Under the pieces are notes generated by a model, which did no database searches, was not told the origin of the DNA, and saw nothing but the letters and a program-made list of their open reading frames with translations. Positions 49,881 through 63,390 of a stretch of DNA of 64,000 nucleotides are shown one piece after another. Position numbers and translations under genes: made by a program. Source of the stretch: Himantopus leucocephalus (Eukaryota; Chordata; Aves; Charadriiformes; Recurvirostridae). Every line of letters begins with the position of its first letter. The first letter of the stretch is position 1. The stretch lies in NCBI GenBank assembly GCA_003993805.1, contig RSEF01000012.1:10584376-10648375 (forward strand). Direction: 5' to 3'.

Positions 49881-52800
49881 CTGAAACAGAGGACACAGAA
49901 ACCATTGCCTTCCCCAATGCACAGGAAGGTGTTAGCAGTTTCAAAGCCCTCATTTAAGCTGCCAGAAGCTGCTGCAGCAAGGAACTATCCATCAAACATC
50001 CATAAACGTTCACTGGGGACTTTTAAAATTAAAGACAGAGTCATTCTTTGCCCACATCTATTGCAATCTAGACAGAACAGGACTGCAGGCAACCCTACCC
50101 TCCAGGAGTAAACCTGGATTTAAAATTGGGAGCTCTCTGAGAGGAGATGGGAAAAAGCTAGAGGTGCCAGGCAGACTCATCAAGAGGTGGCTATTTTGTT
50201 CTCACACACAGCCGTAGGAGAGGCCTTGCATCAGTTTACCTTGGAATATTTCTTGCCGTGTTGCTGCCACCTTCTCTGGCTGTTTGACTACAGCAACAGG
50301 GGCATTTTCTGCAGGAGAAAAAGAAAAAAAAACACAGAAAAACCTCAAAACATTTGAAAGTGAAGAGTAAGAATCAGAAAACAGATTAATGTCTGGAGAG
50401 GGATTTGACTAAGGAAACAAAGGGAACTCATTTCTCATCTTGCTATGGACTAGACCCCCGTATTTAGCTTCCTAAACACCTTTGGAACTGCAGCAGCTCC
50501 AATGAGGATTACCAACTATTAACTATTATTGGCAGTTGGACTAAACCAAAACACTAACGTGGGAGCAAACAGGTTTGCTGGCTTTAGTCTTTACAGAAGA
50601 TACAATACCACAAAATTCAACTGGGATGGAGGTCAGCAATTCCCAGCAGGCCCAATACAGTCTATTGCCCAAGGGCTGGAGCTGCTAGGGAATTACCAGC
50701 AGTTTGGACCAGCATTCAGGGGACTGTTCCTCACCTGCTCTTTGCTCGACAATAGGAGCTGTTGCCAAAGGAACAGATTTCAAGTCAAAGGGTTTCTCAG
50801 AGGGCTCCAGGGTGTACTGATGCAGAGCCCTCTCCAGGCCAGGGATGGACACCGTCAAACCTGGAGACAGAAGGGACAAATCACTGAAACTACACATAAT
50901 GCCAGTTCTTTGTCACTTGTTAAACCAGCGAGGAGGTGCAGACTTGTTTTGAGGACTTGCTGCATTACCATTCAGGATGTAGCCAGCATTGAGGGCTTTC
51001 TGCTTCTGTTCCAGAACATTCAGGTAGAAGGTGGCTCTGTCTCTCACTTCATTGTCATCATCCATCACACACCTGAGAGGAAAGTGGAAAACTTTCTTCA
51101 GTGCAAGGAAGCAAAGTCTACACAAATGAATCCAGGTGACTAAGCCACCTTACAGGGCCAGAAAGAACATACCATAGAAGACAACTGGCAATATACTAGC
51201 TATTGTATTAGAAAAACAATCGTCCACCACGCTGTTTTCTGTCTACTTTGTGGTGCTGAATGCAGTGATGATCACAGGATCACAGGTACCCACTGCATCT
51301 TCTCAGACACGCAGCTAGAAGTGACTAGACATGCATGAAGATGCTAACAAGCTCTCAAGCAAACAGGGGTTTTCAGCTAGGATGCTGAGAAACTCTGAGG
51401 TAAAACTCACCTTTTCAGTAACACCAAGATACTGGGTAACATCTCCTCATTCTGGGCTCCAAACTTGGCCAGGGCACTTACAGCACCTGTTAACGCAAGT
51501 CATGAAAACAGAATTAGAAAGCAAAGAAATCACCTGAAGTTTCCTTCATTTCCTCGCCTTGTTCAAATGCCATGTCAGAGACACTAGCATTAGTATAAAA
51601 CATTACTGTGACTAGAAAGAGGCAGATGTATTACAGTGAAGTGCCTGCAAACCTCCTCTGTCTAGTTTCAGAGTCACTGCAGCTCCCTCCCCAGTTCTCA
51701 GCTGCTGACCGCTTCTTCCATCAATACCACTGCAAGATCTTTGCTGTGTAAAAAGATCTGCTCAGGGCTAGAGGGAATCGCAATCCTCAAAAGCAGAGGT
51801 GTTCATGCACTATATTTCCTTGAAGATTTGTCATAGGGCAGACAGCTTTCCAGGTCTGTCTCTTACCTGCCCGGACTTCTTCATGCTCCAGGACAACCCT
51901 GTTGTAGATGAACCGAATGTATTTGGAGGGGTTATTGGTCTTGGGCCCTTCCTGCCCCAAGAGGTGGAGGATACGAGTGGCCAGCACAGTGAACTCGCAG
52001 TCCTCAATGAATTCACAGAGGTGAGACAGGCCTGTCTCTTTGCTCTCCGAGTTCTCCTCAATGATGCTGATGATGCAGTCCACAATGGCTCGCTTGTATT
52101 CAAAGCCACCCTAGGGAGCAACAGGAACTGCTTAGTTGGAAATCTCAAAGTATTTTAGAGACTTTGAACTAGCCATACAGGAAAAAAAATTTCCTTCGCA
52201 AAGGTCACTCACACTCAGCGCTTTTAATCTGTATTTGAAAGGAGAAGGGCAGTAATGCTGCCCTCACTTTTGACCCTCTTTACACCCACAGGACCAGCTA
52301 ATATTCAAACTGTCTTGCCAGTTCTCTTCAGAATGGCTGCAGTGAAGAAAAATACAAGTCCTAAAGACAGTAAAAGAATCCATCAGCCTGAAGGTTTTAT
52401 ATCTCCTTCAAAATCCTCTGCTGCTAGAATTAGTGCATAAAAACAGCCATATGGGAGGAGAAAAAACCCAACCCTCTTCCCTTTAGCACCAGACATCTGA
52501 GGATGAATCACAAGAGAAATATATTAAGGATCATATCTGCCACAGCAGGACCCAGCAAATAGCCCCATTAGTGTGGGAAGACAGGCAATCAATACCTCCC
52601 CAGGCACACCCCATAACCTGACATGCCGTTAATGCCTGGTTATCTTCAGACATTATTTACTAGTGTCCTCAATAGACGCTAAGGGATTAAACTGCACACT
52701 ATCCTCTGCCAATTACATGCACTGTGCTGGGCATTTGGAGGATCTTTCTGGAGCTACTTTGGATTTAAAAAGCTGTAAAATAGGATGGTTTGAACTACAA

Positions 52801-55800
52801 AACCACATTCAAAATTATACGATCCACCCACAGAAAATCTGGGAAAGGAGAATGGTCCATTTTTCACAGCAGCAAAATAAGAGGCTCTGGTTTGTTCCCA
52901 AATGAGATGCTGTAATTGGCAGAAAGTGATGTCAGAGCAAGCAGTGGTGCCAGCTGTGTTGCAGGCATGTTAGCTCATTTAGAAATGGCCTCAGCAAACC
53001 TCTGTAAAGCTGTCTTTCTGCAATTCTATGTCTGACTGAATGCAGAGAATAGTCATAGGTACTCGTGATCCCTTCACTGCCACAGCACAGAGAACAGAAC
53101 AAAAGTGGTCCTGTGTCATCAATAAATAGGTTGTTACCAAATCTTTGTGTACAAGACAAAACTTCTTGGAATTTGCTGTCAAAGTATAAAAGAAAGCTGG
53201 TTCAAATGTGAAACACATGGACTGCCAACAGATCTGCTGTTGCCTGCATTTGCTTTGAGAGTTAATAAACCCCCAGAAAAATCAAAGAATGAAAACCACA
53301 TTAAAAATATGCCTGGCAGTATGCATGTAACTATTGTGCACAGCTGGCCACTTCTGCCAGTTAGACTGCAAACGTTTTAGGGAGAGCAGAGCATTATCAG
53401 TAAAAGCTTGACTCTCACAGGGGCCACCGTGCAGTCCTGCAGTTCATGCATACAAACAAGGAACACAGAGTGGTTGTCCTGCAAACTTACCTCTTCCCGA
53501 AGCATAGTGAAAAGAAAGTTCATGAGGACGGCGTGTTTGCGAGGATACTTCTGACACAGTGCATTGATGGCCTGCACCACTACAACCTGGAGGAAAAGGT
53601 AGGGCAAGTAAAAAAGGATTCTGTCTCACCAGGCGGGAAAAAATAGTTGAATTGTGTCAATTCTGTGCTGGTCCCTAGCCTGGAAACTACAGGTTTGGCT
53701 TTACTTATCCAGGAGGTACAACCCTAGGAACTGGAGGAGATTGATCTTTATGCATTGGCCAGCCCTTAGCAAAAGCCCACACCTACTGGAAAGAAGAAAA
53801 AGAAATTTAATTCTCAAAGGGCGTCTCCCAGAAGAGAGCATGTGACTTTGGAGCTGGATGCTGTACAACTAAGGCATGGCTTAGGCCAATAGCCTCCGAT
53901 TCTTTCTCCTCCCTGCAAATACTCTGCAGCCTAGCTCCTGGAAGCAGCGCCATGCAGGTTTCAGAGTGCGCACACAAACAGGGACAAAGACCAAGGGGTT
54001 TCTTAGGAACCTGTATGTTCCTCCTCCTCCCACTTCCTTACCTTGAACTCATCTGAGATTTCTGACATGAAAGAGGAGATCTGCTTCATGAGCCGGTCGA
54101 TGCTGCTCTCGCTGCCGGTTTTCAGCAGCGTGGTGATGGCCAGGGTGGCTATGCTGCGGTTGGAGTCTGTCACAAGGTTCTCCAGGTCTAGGTTACAGGC
54201 AGTCACAGCGGATGGGTGCTTCATGGCCACCTAGAGCAGAGACGGAAGAGTGGAAATTGCTCAATAGATGCAAAAGGCCCAGCTGGCAAAACCCACCAAA
54301 TCTCTGTAAGCTCTCACTCCTTCCTGTAAAAATAAATGCTACAGACTGTACCTGAGGGTCACCTCAGACAAACAGCTCATCTGAGGTTCAAGTAACAAGC
54401 TCTTTTTTCCTGCAGAATTGCATCTCTTGCTGGAAGAGAAGCAGTAGTAATAAACGATCTTTTACTATTTTTAACTCTCTCATTCTCCTCTATGTATTAA
54501 GAAAAGAAAGCTATGAACTCCCAACAAAAATTCAGTGAGCCTAGCTGTGCAGAACAGCTTTGTGGGTGGAAGCACAGCAGTTACCAGACACTGCCATTCT
54601 TTTTCTTTTTTAAGAGTTTACAAGGTCAAGGGAAAAGCTGGAGCAAAGACTGCCACGGAGCAGGCAAGAAGCAGCATCAAGGTTTGATCCCTGTTTTACA
54701 AGGAGCTCCGTCACCACGGGAAGCTCAGAAGGGAAAGCAGTCATAAGCAAGACCAGTGACACTCTTACAGAGACCCGTGAAAATGATTGCTTTTTTTTTT
54801 TCCTTTTGTAAAGTGTTCTTTAAGGTTTTACTCCACTCAGAAAGCAATGAAGTGTAAGGCTGTGGCCCAGGGTAGAGGTTATTCACACGAAACCATCACA
54901 TAATCTGGCCCCCTTTCTCTTCCGAAGCCTGCACCTCCCTGCACATGAGAAACTACTACAGGTCCCAAGAGACCGGCTCCTACCTTGTTGAGGGTACGGA
55001 CAGCTGCATATCTCAGTGCTGCTTTCGGGGAGCTGCAGAACAGCTGCAAAACTGCAAGGTGGGAAAACCAACAAAGGCAGATGTTTAGGCAATCTATTAT
55101 TGAGAAGCGTTTCACACCTAAAGCAAGAGCTTCAATGAAGAGACAGCTGCAAGCACAAGACAACTAGAAGCACGCTTAAGAAGCAACTGTGAATTTACCA
55201 GCTTCCTCCCTCCCTCCGTGTTGTCCCCTTTGCCATGCATCCCTGCTGACAACTAGCTCTTACCCACCTCCCTCTTCTTCCACCGTGCTGCCATCCTTTG
55301 CTCCTCTTGAAAGCCAACTTCATCACCTTGTCATCTTTCCTATTAAGTCAATTTGAACTGCTGTTCTCCATTTCTATGCGAACCCTGTTCCTTTCCCAGG
55401 GTTGGCCCATGAAGGGCACACTCCCCGTGCAGAGAAGTGACACACAGCCTCCCTACCTGCCAACAGTCCCAGCTCAGGAGAACCTCTGGACTGGACTGAG
55501 CTGGGAAGGCAGGATCTCAACACTGTGGCTTCTTGCACTGTTACACTCAGTCTAAAGCAGGGAGATTTATCAGTTAGATTTCAGCCCTGTTTCACAGAAA
55601 AAAAAAAAAAAGACCCCTCTAGTAACCCACACTTGAACACACCAGGCAAATGCCTTTACAGGGGCAAAGCTATTCACACACAGCACAGGCTTGCAGCAGC
55701 AGCATAAAGCAACAAAGGGTACGGCAGCATTACAAGCTCAAAACTACACAAGGTCCTTGTTTGTTGGGATAATCACCAGGTGTCACTACTGCAGGCCCAT

Positions 55801-58800
55801 AATTCCCTTGCCATTGCCATGAGCATCACACTTACCTGAGACAGCTGGAGCCAGCTCTTTGGCAGTGCAGTTGGGCAGGTTAACAATAGCAGATGCAGCT
55901 TCATAGACCACCATCTCATGCTTGTTTCTTAGGCAGCTCTCGATGAAATCAAACAGAGGGCTATCACGGCTAAGGGACAGAAAAGCCACAAGAATGAATT
56001 AAAGCAAAGGTGCTAACAGAAATGAAGAACATGGCAGCAGAAATGGGCAGATTCCATAGCCTGTGGAAAGTTAAAAGCAGCCATAAATCCACTGTTCCCA
56101 GTTTTTATAGTGGTCATTATACAGTATTTCCAGCATGCTTGGGCTGGAAGTCAGGCTGCCTTCTGAGAAGACACCCTCTGCTTTATGGGCTAAAGGGAAT
56201 CTCCCTTAGCCCTCACACACTGAGAGCTCACAGTACACACCAAAGTCTTAACCACCTGGAAGTCACAGTGCATACACGATAGCCAAATAATTACAGAAGA
56301 CAGAAAATGAAGTATCTCAATAAAGAACAGCCATACAAAACAGCCAAGAGAAACAAGAGTGTTTGATGTGAATGCACATACACAGACAAAACTCACAGAA
56401 GCCATCCCATAACAACATGAAAGCACCCTGTATTTTCTCTGCTGCCTTTTAACCAAGAATAAGAACCTGCATGCTGCTTCTCAAAGACAGAAATAATTGC
56501 CCTTGTGAGATGGCAAGTGAGCCTACAAGAGAAGATGGAAGCAGGACCTGAAGAAATTCTTCCAGCAGGGCAAAGGAGCTCCCTCACCTGCCAGCCTCTT
56601 CCTCCAGCAGCTTGCTGGCTACTCGAATCATCATGCAGTAGGCAAATGGTGACTTGAGGCCGTGGCGCGTGAACTTGCTGAGCATCTTGTTGACTGCCAG
56701 GCGGTCATTCTTCCGCACGTGGTAGAGCAAGCCCAGAGCATGATACTGTGCAGAGAAAGAGATCATCACAAACTCACTGTGTGTTCTTTCCACTTTTATC
56801 CCCTCTGTTGCCCAGAAGTGCCTGGCTGAGCTCCAGCAGTTTGCTCCACTCCCAGCTGCTGCCTACTGTTCCCTGTGCTGGTGGTGGGTTTCCTACCTGC
56901 ACCATGATATTGTCACTGGAAGCTGCCTCCTGAGCCTCGTTCACCCAGCGTTTTACCACATCGTAACTGGTCTTCAGCAGGTGCTGGTAGGAGACAAAGC
57001 CACAGACAACCCGTGAGAGAAGGACGGAGGAAGCTTTGGGAATCACAGCTCACATTAAGCAGCAGCAAGCTTTCCCCATGAGGGCGCTGGCGGTAGCAAC
57101 TTATAGAAGAGCAGAGGACCAGCATGCAGAGACCTGGCCATAACAGCTGTGGCCTCAAGAGGTCGATGATCTCCCACAAAGTTAGCGCCCATCCCTCAGT
57201 TGAAAAATTGAGAAGAGCGACAATGAAACCCTGAAACTCCCAAGATGTCCAGTCACGCCACAGATGACTGCTTCCCAGCTTGACTGTCCCTCAGGCCTGC
57301 CCTGCGGCGACTACATACCAAGGAGGACACCAGAGCAGAGCTGGATACGCTCGGCACTTTGTCAACAATCGCCTGCTTCATGTAGCGCTCGATGGCCTGC
57401 AACATGGTACTCTGCAGGGAAAGGGAAACAACAGCTGATATGAAAAAGCCATCAGGACTGTGAAAGGGGAGATGCAAAGGCATGAAAAGCAGGGTTAAAT
57501 GCGGGATGGGGTGAAGCAGGGAAAGGTGAGGGGCCTAGGGCTGCCCCAAGGGAAAAGCAGCACTTACATCAGTGATTTGACAGAGCGCTCTCACAGCAGG
57601 GCCTCGGTAATTGTCATCCTTCCCAGTCATGTCTTTGGTTAAGCTGGTTGAAAACAGGAAGCTCTCAATACTGCACTCCTGAGCCAGCAGCTCTCAGGCG
57701 TACGCACAGTGCGCACAGAGCAGCAGGCAGCCAGCACCACAGCTGAATGCCAAGCAGGCAACTGCAGGTCTCAGGCAAGTCCCCCGGGGGTGGGAAGGCA
57801 GGAAGAAAAGATCAGTACTTGGGTTGCAAGCCCATCAGCAGGCTGTAAGAGCTCCTGATCACCACAGGAGGCTGGAGTGCACACACATGCCCCTGACGCA
57901 CCTGCCTTCCTTACTGAACACTCGTTCCTGCCCTTTCCCCAGGATCCTGGTCAGGGGGGACAGGCATTCATCACATCGCAGCATTTGGGACTGGCTTCTG
58001 CCTGCTGCATGGCCTCTGCCCTCAGCAAACCCTATACTCTCACGCTCCTGTCTCCTGATACAACACTGGCCTTTCAGTGGGATGATCAGCAATTCAGGAA
58101 CGACTCAGAGGGAATTTTGTTCGCCAGTGAAGTCGCATCCTGTGCTGCTAACAGGAGCAGGTAAATCCCCACCTACCTGTTGAAAGCCTTGGGATTTATA
58201 CCATAAATCTTCAAGGCATTCAGATAGGAAAGTAAGAATTAATGAAACACCCTTTTGCAAAAGGGGAAAACACAGCAGTGCTGCCATATCGTGTAACCAA
58301 AAGTGACAGTCCACACATGCATGGGATATGGGGACACAGAACATTTCACATACATCACTAGGAGTTCAGTGTCCGCATTTTAATGGCCTCTTTTAAAGGA
58401 AAAATTTTTCCTCACCAAGGGCATTCCCTATCCTCACCCTGCTTAGGGACTACAGTTCTCTCCAAGAGGTTGGACAGGCATTACTGGAAGACATGAATAT
58501 AACAGTAGAAGTGAAGTGACTGACCTGCTAGTAACAATGATTACATCTTCTGCAATAGAAGACATCTCTTTGATAGTCAGGTAACACATCCTGCGAAGAG
58601 TTGGCTGACAAGCAAAGAGGGAAGACAGACATCAGCTGAGAGGATCCCAGATAGGCAAGGATCTCAGTTTTCCCTGCTTCCATGAATTTATTGTGAAGAT
58701 CAAGAACCTGATACCTTCAGAGAGCTCCAATGTCTGAGTGTAAAAGATGCACAAAACCCATATTCATTAACAAAAACCCACCTTCCTCTTCTAAATCCCT

Positions 58801-60554
58801 CAACCTTAGGGTGAAGCCAAACAGGATACCTGATTTAGCTGGATCTACAGTTTTATCTTTCACTTGTCATTTACATGAACAAGGAGAAAAGCTTGAAATC
58901 ATTAGCTGAAGTCACCCTGTTGCCTCAAAAGCAAGAAAGCAAGCAATTTTCCTGGGTCTGGGGATTTCTACGCCAGTCTTGTGATTTTAATACCTTGTGG
59001 TTTGAGGGACAACTAGTGATGGTACTACTGCTGTGGGTAGGTTCCTGGCCTCCTCCAGGACACGCTGTTGTCTACTCTCAGCAGGAAGCAGGATCTTTTA
59101 ATGATGGGCATAAAGCATAGTGTATTCTAGCCGATTACATGCTTGACCTGTGCCTAGCACAATCTCAGCAGTTAAACAGCAATCCAGAGGGAGGAATCTC
59201 CATCTCAAGAACAGAGAATGCTTCAGCTAAACTGCCACAAGGCCTGGGAAGGGCTAGGAAGCTGATCTCTGTTTCTAAACTTTCATCCTGCTTTTCCCAT
59301 TCAGATCCAGTAGCTCCAGGCAGGACGGAAAAGCTGATTGTATAAAAATTGCACATCTCAAGGCTGAAAAAGACACTGTTGACAACTTGTCCCACCAGAT
59401 AAATACAGCAGAAAACAACAAGCAGACTTACATCATTGGACTGAAACAGCTTGGTCATAGCAAAGAAGGATTCGGTAGCTTCCATGACACCAAGGTGCTC
59501 CCCCTAGAACATGTTTGGAAAGAAGGAAGGAAATCCCAGTTACCACAATCAGCTTTGGGCCTGCTGCAGGTGTCTCTGTATAGGTGTAAATTTTCTCTCT
59601 CTTACCTGGTTTATGAGATACAGGATCTTGGTGAGGATATGAGCACATTTTCGTGGGTTTATGGGAGTCTCATTAAATACTCGTGCCTGGAAACAAAGCA
59701 CAGACAAGGATGCTGACACCAACACCCCCTCACAAACACCGTCCTGTCTGGTCTTGGCCACTGATACAAACAATACATTGTGAGCAAGGTATGGCAAGAT
59801 TTTTAATGACTTTGGATCGGATTTCCCCTCAATTCCTGTTAAATGTGGAACCCTTTTAAACAGCTGGTTCTACAGTCTCATCCTGGGATTGTAAATCCAA
59901 GTGCAATTAAGGTTTAAAGGCCAAATCCTCATCGCACTTTCACCCACACAAGTCTGGATTGTGTGCTAGCTAAAACACTACTCTTCTGACAGATGTATAC
60001 GAGCTCTACGAGGCTAACAGGAACCAACACCATTCACAACATGGCAAGCAAACAGATAACGCTAAAACAACAGGGTCTGGGGATTGAGATGTTTACCTGC
60101 TGTTGAACAGAAAGGCATTTTTTCAGAGCAATTTCAGAGACTATTCAATAGCCACTCACACCCTACTCATTAACATTGTCATCTACAAGACATTTTGGGG
60201 TGTTCAAGGCCAACCTCCCAACCTTCCTGTTTTAGGGTGAGATTTTCCAGATAATTTTATTCATTTTATTACTATTTATAGTTCACAGTCTTTAATTCAT
60301 TACAGAGACCGTTTCAACCTTCTCCCTTCCTCCCTCCAACAATAAATTAAGAACTAATGGGAGTGTTGCCTATTTCTTTCAGAGCTAGCAGGACTGTAAC
60401 AAACCCCGACTTCCTTGCTGAAGTTCTCCAGTGACCTACTCAAGAGAGGGAGAGACTCCAGACAGAAAGGGATACACAAAGGACAGCATCTGAGGATTTA
60501 CCTCTTGCAAGACAGCACTCTTCTCCAGGTGCTGAAATGGGTTGGAACCCCCAC
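43673..60554 (-). CDS. COPG1: COPG1, coatomer subunit gamma-1 (exons 2-24; exon 1 missing)
   Basis: Minus-strand exons, high to low: 60554-60502, 59686-59606, 59503-59432, 58604-58525, 57643-57568, 57411-57319, 56983-56897, 56745-56588, 55969-55836, 55051-54984, 54230-54042, 53586-53491, 52110-51867, 51486-51411, 51072-50969, 50860-50735, 50308-50240, 49880-49738, 48369-48198, 47190-47093, 45570-45432, 44457-44359, 43803-43673. All junctions are GT-AG and phase-consistent. They give 861 residues plus a split codon. Adding the conserved 12-codon first exon gives 874, the human length. Gamma-COP belongs to the adaptor-like F-subcomplex of COPI, which binds Arf1 and cargo on Golgi membranes for retrograde transport. 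Residues 14 to about 550 form the helical-repeat trunk, about 550-612 a linker, and the rest the appendage. The first visible residues are [17 protein letters not shown]. Human COPG2 is a paralogue; the local sequence and HMCES linkage favour COPG1. Confidence 0.97.
43804..60501 (-). other. COPG1: COPG1 introns 2-23
   Basis: Introns range from about 110 bp (exons 17-16) to about 1.5 kb (exons 22-21), compact compared with human. I looked for snoRNA, tRNA and nested genes and saw none. A (CA)n run lies near 49544-49555. Other intron sequence is ordinary. Confidence 0.6.
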
Positions 60555-63290
60555 CTGCAAAATAAAGAGAGTAAGTCTTTCCAGGAATAGTACTATGGGA
60601 AAGCGACTTTCTAACCATGCCCATACTTTAAAAACAGACTGAGCATTTTGGGCTAACTTTTTTTCCATAAACACCAAGCAAACAGAGCTCACCCTTTTAG
60701 GTAATATTAACTGGATATCTTCATAGCAGTTAGGGAAGGCAGAGCAGACAAGACATTCTTTGATTTGTCATCCCCCACAGAAGTAACTAGCCATGAGCTG
60801 AGGTAGAATGATTAGCTGTAAAGTAACTGTGTTCCACTGTTATCCCCACAGACCTATTTCCAGCCCCTGGGCTGGGAGCTTGCTGACAGTTAGAGCATCA
60901 ATAAGACAGGCCTAGAAACAAAAGCTCAGACAAAAAGAGGCATCTCTTGCCAGACTGGTGAGCCAGGAGTGCTTTATCCCTCCCTTATAAACCAATCAGG
61001 AATCTACCAGTAAAGTATTTTTGGCTCTATCACTAATTAAGAGAACAAGACAGCAGACTAGAGAGTCTGGACACAGAGTAACTTTCATTGTTCCACTTAA
61101 TAGAATAAATTATATTACATAATTAAAATCCTCACCCATTAGGGATGGAATAATCAGAGGGAAAAGCACTATCATTCTGCATGGTCTCTATTAGCTCGCC
61201 TCCTAAGCATTTGTGAGCTGCAGCTTTTCAAAAGCTGCCAGTTATTGATAAGCAGGTTTTAATTAGTACCTATGTTCAGCCTAGCCCTAGGACAACACAT
61301 AGCCATTTCCAGCGCTATTCCAATGTTTAACAAGCCTGATCTGCTAGAAAGCACAGCTCCTGGGCCTGGCTCCGATCTGACCTGGGCTTGGAGCATCCTA
61401 TGCTGGTGCCAGGAACCTTTGCAAGAGTAAACCTTACACTTAAAGGCAAACACATCTACACTCTGGCTCCTTCCCGGTTCATAAACTGCCCTCCTCTGGC
61501 TCAGAAGAAGTTTGCAAATGCAGTAGCTGGCTGAACAAAGCACTGATGCTTATGTGGAGTTGAGGAGAGTAGAAAGTAAGGAGAAAGAACAAACCCAATG
61601 TCTCTAGTATGAGTATGAACCAGTTCTAGATGAGCATATGAACATGTTCCAAAAAACCTGCCCAGCAGCACAATATTTCCCATGATCCAGCACATCTACA
61701 ATCTCTAAATCAGCCATCAACAACAGAGCATCGATCACCTCTTCGTCTTTCATAGGATTAAGGATCTTGAAATATGTTGTACGTGAGGTCTTAGTCCTCA
61801 CATCACACTGCATCAAAGTATTCTTTCATCAGAGAAGGAGAAAGATGCAGGGAAGACAGAGGTTGTGTGTTCAGAAAACTCCTAGTATTGGATGACTAAC
61901 AACAATTTGTACTGATTTGCAGAAAAACTGTCACTGACCAAGCCAGGATCTCAGAACAATTATATGCCCCAAATAACATCTCAGAGTGCATTTCTGAGAG
62001 CCAGTGGAAGCAGCCTATCCAAGACTACCTAAACCAACCATGAAAAGCCAAGAAACAGAAGCCAATTAAGCAGACACACTCATCTCAACAAAAAGACTGT
62101 TGAATGGAAAGAATGGGTATACAAGGCCTGTAAATTCAGGGATGATGCGCTCCATGTAAGACCAAGAACAACAAGCACTCAGGCTATGCATTTGGACAGG
62201 TACACAATCCACAGCAGAAAGGTAGGTGCAGTAAATGCCAGGAATCTTCATTTGACACAGATGCAACAAGATAAACGGTAAATGCAATCGCAAAGAAAAA
62301 ACGTTGGGAAGCATGCAAGCAGCTGTGGCAGAAAGGATAAAGGAGAGCTCTCAGTATAAACAAAATCAACAAGAGTCAGCACCATAATACAACACCACAA
62401 TACATCTCCTGCCAGACTTGGCCATAGGTAACACAATACCTTGAAGCACGCAGCAGGTGCAAATGAAGAATAGCCCCAAAAATGAAAGCCAAGAGCAACT
62501 GCCTTCCAACAGTTGCCTCAATAAATTCTCTGCTTATCAAGACATCACTGGAGCCTTCGGACAAGGGAAACAACGGCACATCAAAATGAAAAGCAAGCAC
62601 AGCCACGTAAAACAATCACCAAGACTTATGCTGAATCAATTCGCTTCAGGATGCACTGATTTGTTATGCAGAACAAGCTGCATAGAAAGCTTCATAAGAA
62701 GATGAGAAAGATACCACAAGGCACAACTGTGAAAGTAAACACTGTCATATCTGGCCTTGATTCCACCTGAATTACACACCCCACAAAATATCAACCTCTT
62801 CCTTACTATTCGGACCTAAAGTCTTGAAAGGCCAAGCAATCACTTCATGTTTCTTTGGTGCTCTCAGCCTTTCAGACCGACTGAAGCTGGCAGCAGGCCA
62901 TGTGTGTTAGAAAAAGTGCCAGAAACTACAAATTGAATTCTATCCCTGCTTTAGCGCCTGGTTTGAGACTCGGGCAACTGTGAACAGGGCTAATACACCC
63001 AATATTTAGTCTCCGACTCCACACCTGGTGATGCAGCAGGTAACCTCAGAGCGCTGGGCCAATGCAACTGGTTTAGCCTGTGGCTGCAGCAGTGAGAGGA
63101 GGACGGCTGCAGACTGCTCGAGTGCTTCCACAGTGCTTCTTTCCGCGCTCGTGCACGCATCAGCCAGCTGCAAGGCTGGTACCGAGTGTCCCCTCACAGC
63201 TTCCCCCCTTACCTACAGGAAGGGTGTCCCCTCACAGCTCCCCCCCTTTACCTACAGGAAGGGTCTCCCCTCACAGCTCCCCCCCCTTAC
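60555..63290 (-). other. COPG1: COPG1 intron 1, proximal part
   Basis: Everything upstream of exon 2 to the assembly gap must be intron, because exon 1 (expected to encode MLKKFDKKDEES) is not found. The segment is AT-rich to about 62.9 kb, then becomes GC-rich. It contains a 70-codon minus-strand frame (61604-61816) of uncertain meaning and a minisatellite at 63186-63290. Confidence 0.6.
63186..63290 (-). repeat. 38-39-bp minisatellite with splice-site-like units
   Basis: Three successive copies of a gtgtcccctcacagc block start at 63186, 63224 and 63263 (the last reads gtctcccctcacagc), separated by C-runs and ttacctacaggaag. The array enters the N gap. Read on the minus strand, each full unit contains CCTTCCTGTAG|GTAAGG, which is both an acceptor-like and a donor-like motif. 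Confidence 0.75.
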
Positions 63291-63390
63291 NNNNNNNNNN
63301 NNNNNNNNNNNNNNNNNNNNNNNNNNNNNNNNNNNNNNNNNNNNNNNNNNNNNNNNNNNNNNNNNNNNNNNNNNNNNNNNNNNNNNNNNN
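63291..63390. other. Assembly gap, 100 N
   Basis: The gap interrupts a tandem repeat, so the true length is unknown. COPG1 exon 1 could be hidden here, or it could lie beyond the window. Confidence 0.95.
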
